Of a DNA stretch of 10,602 nt, positions 8,179 to 10,602 are shown piece by piece; the stretch's first letter is position 1, and the number at the start of each line of letters is the position of its first letter. Position numbers and translations under genes: made by a program. The stretch is from CAZEJK01 sp964512045 (GTDB lineage: Bacteria > Acidobacteriota > Thermoanaerobaculia > Thermoanaerobaculales > Sulfomarinibacteraceae), in the NCBI GenBank assembly GCA_964512045.1, contig CAZEJK010000176.1, forward strand, positions 1 through 10,602. The letters are read 5' to 3'. A model generated the notes under the pieces. It saw only the letters and a program-made list of their open reading frames with translations, was not told where the DNA came from and ran no database searches.

Positions 8179-10373
8179 AGCCTGCGAACATCATGGTCTG
8201 TCCGGATCACTCGATCCGGCTCCTCGACTTCGGTCTGGCGAAGCTCACCGGCCATCACAACGACATCACGCGCAGCTGGTCGACCCTCGAGGGCTCGGTC
8301 CTCGGCACACCGGGCTACATGTCGCCCGAGCAGCTGCGCGGTGAGACGGTCGGCCTCCAGACTGACGTCTTCTCGTTCGGAGCGATCCTGTTCGAGATGG
8401 TCACGGGCCAGGCCGCATTCCCAGGAGAGACGGTGTTGGAGACGGTTCATGCCGTGGTGGCCGGCCCCCCAACGCCGCACCAGCCCGTTGCGGATCCCAT
8501 CGCGGCGAAGCTCCTCGGCCTGGCTCGACGCTGTCTTGCCACAGATCCAGCCGACCGCCCTCGCGACGCACGAGAGCTCTATGTGTCCCTCGTCTCCCTG
8601 GATGCCAAACCATCGACTCCGTTCAGCCACAGGCTGCGCCAGGCAGCGCCCTGGACCATCGCCGCTGTCGCGACCGCCATCGCCTTCTGGGCGTTGTCGA
8701 CAGCACGGCTCCCGGATCCTGGGCGTTCTCCCGAGAAGGGAATCACACCGGTGGCCATCGAGGGACAGAGCCCGACGCTGAGCAGCACCGGCCAGGACGT
8801 CGTGTACCTCTCGCCCGACGGCCGCGAGATCTGGAGGGCGCCGGTTGCCTCCGGAAACCCGCAGCTCGTATGGGCCGGACACACGCAGATCGACCGCCCC
8901 ATCCCCACGAAGGACGGTCAATCGGTCATCTTCGCCACGCCGGACGACAGCGAGGAGTGGTGGACGTGGGAGATCCACATGACTGGCGGCATGCCCCGAC
9001 GGATCAGCCCCTGCCGCCGCCCGGCTCTGTCGGAGGACAATCAGCACGTTGCGTGTCTCCAGCAGCACCAGGGCTCGTGGAGCTTGGTGTCCTGTCGGCG
9101 GGACGGAGGTGCACGGCGGGTCATCGCCTCGATCGAGGGCAACCTTCAGCCTACCGCAATGGCCTACGGCCCCGACGACACCGCGTTGCTGGTCGTGGCG
9201 TCCGATGGGATCCATGCATGCGAGCTCCGGTCATACCCCCTGGCCGGCGCCGAGCCACGAACCCTCGTCGCTGTCCAAGGCCTCGCGGGTCAGGGCCTGG
9301 CGGTGCTGCGAGCGTCGCGGCAGGTCCTCTGGTCCATAAGCCCCGCCCCGGCCGCATCGGCAGTGCTTGGTGTCACCGACGTCGCACGCGGCGGCTTTCG
9401 GGCCTTCTACCCCGGCTCCGACGGCGCCGTGGCGTTCCCTTCCGTCAGTCACGACGAGCGTCGCCTCCTGTTCCAGCTGCAGAAGACCTCCTCGGAGCTC
9501 GTGGAGATCCGCATCGATCCGACCGGTCCAGCCACGGCGTCGTTCACCGTTCTTCCCGGTACTCGAGGCGCCACCCAGCCGAGAGTCGCCCCGGACGGAG
9601 AGAGGATCGTGTTTCGCTCGTCCCGTGGGGATCTGTGGGTGCTCGACGTGCCCACGGGGAGCACGGGACCACTTCTCACCACCGGAGATGCCGCGTACAA
9701 CCCGGCGTGGTCTCCGGACGGATCACTGCTCGCGTTCGCGAGCCTCCAGGACGACCAGAGCGATCTCTGGATCGCCGGCGCCGACGGTCGTGACCCGGCG
9801 GTGGTGACAAACACATCCGCCAATGACTTCCAGCCTGTGTGGCACCCGGACGGTCGCCACCTCCTGTTCATCTCCGATCGGGACGGGATCGAGGATCTCT
9901 ATCTGCTGGACATCGCCACCGGCGCCACGAGCAGGCTCCACACGGGAGGAGCGGTCAACCCGGCGGTCTCGCCAGACGGACGGTACGTCGCATTCGTCAG
10001 CCCGAGCCCGGATGGACCCACCCGTCTGACGCTGTGGACGCTCGACGGAGACCCACCGTCCGCCATCACGCCGGTATGGGCGCAGAAGGTCGAGCGGAAC
10101 TGGTGGGCGGGCGCCAAGCCACGGTTCTCACCGGACAGTGCCTGGTTGGCGTACGATCAGTCCGCGGAGCAGCTCGGCGCGGAGCTGTGGGCCGTTGCGC
10201 TGGAGGGTGGCCACCCACCGGTCCGGCTCACGCGCCTGCCGTTCCCGGCCCGGCTGCACTCCTGGTTCGATTGGGGCCCTGACGGCAGGATCGTGGCGTG
10301 CCTGTCACGCGACCAGCGGTCCACGCTCCTGCTCGAGGACGTTCCCGCCTGGCTGGGCTGGCCCGCGGAGTGA
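7767..10373 (+). CDS. Transmembrane Ser/Thr protein kinase with extracytoplasmic TolB/WD40-like propeller
   Basis: This 868-residue Hanks-type kinase has a complete core: a glycine loop (VGGSAEVY, 23-30), the VALK lysine (K43), HRDLKPAN (catalytic D136), DFG (D154), an activation segment with GTPGYMSPEQ, DVFSFGAILFEMVTG and the C-lobe DRPRDA arginine motif. Two loop glycines are alanine (A22, A27), an atypical but probably tolerated form. After a basic stretch (HRLR) comes one transmembrane helix (about 296-315), placing the kinase in the cytoplasm and the rest outside. The outer part has about a dozen beta-propeller repeats. From about residue 605 they are clear PD40 units (for example NPAWSPDGSLLAFAS, QPVWHPDGRHLLFIS, NPAVSPDGRYVAFVS). 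The count fits two six-bladed propellers. The ATG at 7767 lies 14 codons before the kinase fold and no in-frame ATG or GTG lies nearer; it lacks a good Shine-Dalgarno. It probably senses an envelope ligand, which is unknown. Confidence 0.93.
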   Translation: MQREALTTGTTLDGYVIERLVAVGGSAEVYAARSSSGRHVALKLLRRGSAHDDDLRRRVRDEVAIGKRVLHPAFVPVVATGEHDQRPYVVLEWVEGATLAERLAGGRLDSSELLVLATAIADALSAAHALGLAHRDLKPANIMVCPDHSIRLLDFGLAKLTGHHNDITRSWSTLEGSVLGTPGYMSPEQLRGETVGLQTDVFSFGAILFEMVTGQAAFPGETVLETVHAVVAGPPTPHQPVADPIAAKLLGLARRCLATDPADRPRDARELYVSLVSLDAKPSTPFSHRLRQAAPWTIAAVATAIAFWALSTARLPDPGRSPEKGITPVAIEGQSPTLSSTGQDVVYLSPDGREIWRAPVASGNPQLVWAGHTQIDRPIPTKDGQSVIFATPDDSEEWWTWEIHMTGGMPRRISPCRRPALSEDNQHVACLQQHQGSWSLVSCRRDGGARRVIASIEGNLQPTAMAYGPDDTALLVVASDGIHACELRSYPLAGAEPRTLVAVQGLAGQGLAVLRASRQVLWSISPAPAASAVLGVTDVARGGFRAFYPGSDGAVAFPSVSHDERRLLFQLQKTSSELVEIRIDPTGPATASFTVLPGTRGATQPRVAPDGERIVFRSSRGDLWVLDVPTGSTGPLLTTGDAAYNPAWSPDGSLLAFASLQDDQSDLWIAGADGRDPAVVTNTSANDFQPVWHPDGRHLLFISDRDGIEDLYLLDIATGATSRLHTGGAVNPAVSPDGRYVAFVSPSPDGPTRLTLWTLDGDPPSAITPVWAQKVERNWWAGAKPRFSPDSAWLAYDQSAEQLGAELWAVALEGGHPPVRLTRLPFPARLHSWFDWGPDGRIVACLSRDQRSTLLLEDVPAWLGWPAE

Positions 10374-10382
10374 GCCGCCAAC

Positions 10383-10397
10383 GCGGCCGCGGGCCGC
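10383..10397 (+). other. Short GC hairpin after the kinase gene
   Basis: GCGGCC-GCG-GGCCGC forms a perfect 6-bp stem with a 3-nt loop, 9 nt after the stop codon. No T-tract follows (AACCAAAG), so it is at best a weak terminator. Confidence 0.35.
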
Positions 10398-10444
10398 AAC
10401 CAAAGTGATGCTCCGAAGGCGCCGGTCCCGCGCCCGCGTAGCGG

Positions 10445-10465
10445 TTAGGTGTTAGGTATTGGGTA
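10445..10465 (+). repeat. 7-nt tandem repeat TTAGGTR, three units
   Basis: TTAGGTG (10445-10451), TTAGGTA (10452-10458) and TTGGGTA (10459-10465) are adjacent units of one 7-nt motif. The composition breaks sharply from the surrounding GC-rich DNA, and the stretch has no coding context. Confidence 0.7.
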
Positions 10466-10474
10466 TGAGCTCCC

Positions 10475-10562
10475 CCGCCCACCCATCTGCCCTTGCAGCG
10501 AGCGTTCCCCGTACCCGTCGATGCCTGAAGCTCCCAGAGCAGGCTCAGGGGAGGGTGGGCGG
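10475..10562. repeat. 10-bp inverted repeat enclosing nested hairpins
   Basis: CCGCCCACCC (10475-10484) and GGGTGGGCGG (10553-10562) are perfect complements, 68 nt apart. Inside are CTGC-CCTT-GCAG (10487-10498) and a bulged hairpin in which CCTGA (10524-10528) pairs with TCAGG (10545-10549) around GCTC-CCA-GAGC (10530-10540). The whole can fold as a closed multi-branch structure. It may be a structured RNA, a small palindromic repeat element or a chance fold. Confidence 0.5.
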
Positions 10563-10563
10563 C

Positions 10564-10597
10564 ATTAAGAATTCAAAATTAAGAACTTAGAACTCAA
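10564..10597. repeat. AT-rich tail with ATTAAGAA repeats
   Basis: ATTAAGAA occurs at 10564-10571 and 10578-10585 (14 nt apart), followed by the related TTAGAACTC (10587-10595). Only about 20% of these bases are G or C, against roughly two thirds elsewhere. It reaches nearly to the window end, so its full extent is unknown. Confidence 0.6.
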
Positions 10598-10602
10598 CCC
10601 AG

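Noticed and set aside
7899..9215. Long - strand open frame (438 codons) over the kinase gene
   Set aside because: It is antisense to well-conserved kinase motifs, and its translation shows no domain pattern.

Overview
The window is GC-rich bacterial DNA. All recognisable genes lie on the + strand, and it divides into a conserved block and an accessory block. The gene order infB-DUF503-rbfA-DHH phosphoesterase-truB-rpsO-pnp is a classic bacterial translation/RNA cluster. The large membrane-anchored Ser/Thr kinase with a periplasmic TolB/WD40-like propeller is a gene type especially common in Acidobacteriota and neighbouring phyla often recovered as metagenome bins. I lean to that kind of organism, but nothing in the window proves it.

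Region 1 (1-3948) is one tightly packed operon. It holds the 3' two thirds of infB (cut by the window edge inside the G domain), a DUF503 (YlxP-type) gene, rbfA, an NrnA-like DHH/DHHA1 phosphoesterase and truB. The last three are joined by two 4-nt ATGA stop/start overlaps. Small perfect hairpins fill the two short gaps on either side of the DUF503 gene. The products act in translation initiation, 30S maturation, nanoRNA or pAp turnover and tRNA U55 modification. ribF, usual between truB and rpsO, is absent here.

Region 2 (3949-6624) starts with a candidate promoter (TTGCGG-17-TACCGT). It continues with rpsO (GTG start, strong Shine-Dalgarno) and pnp 6 nt downstream, and ends in a perfect 12-bp-stem hairpin. 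PNPase is complete, with both RNase PH domains, KH, S1 and an RGG-rich tail.

Region 3 (6625-10373) is the accessory part. A ~200-nt intergenic region carries three exact CTCAAG repeats spaced 11 nt apart just before a TATATC box, a layout like an OmpR/PhoB-family operator. Next come a secreted protein of unknown family with a seven-cysteine tail (6822-7310) and a second secreted protein with one carboxypeptidase-regulatory/transthyretin-like beta-sandwich domain (from 7345). The reading frame of the second protein has no stop where its domain ends and runs 412 nt into the kinase gene. The kinase (7767-10373) has an intact catalytic core, one transmembrane helix and a propeller predicted to lie outside the membrane. 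The three genes could form a small envelope sensing unit; this is inference from adjacency.

Region 4 (10374-10602) is intergenic: a 7-nt tandem TTAGGTR array, then a 10-bp inverted repeat enclosing smaller hairpins, then an AT-rich tail with ATTAAGAA repeats. It differs strongly in composition from the rest and looks like a structured intergenic repeat element cut by the window end.

I saw no tRNA, rRNA, CRISPR array, transposase or integrase.
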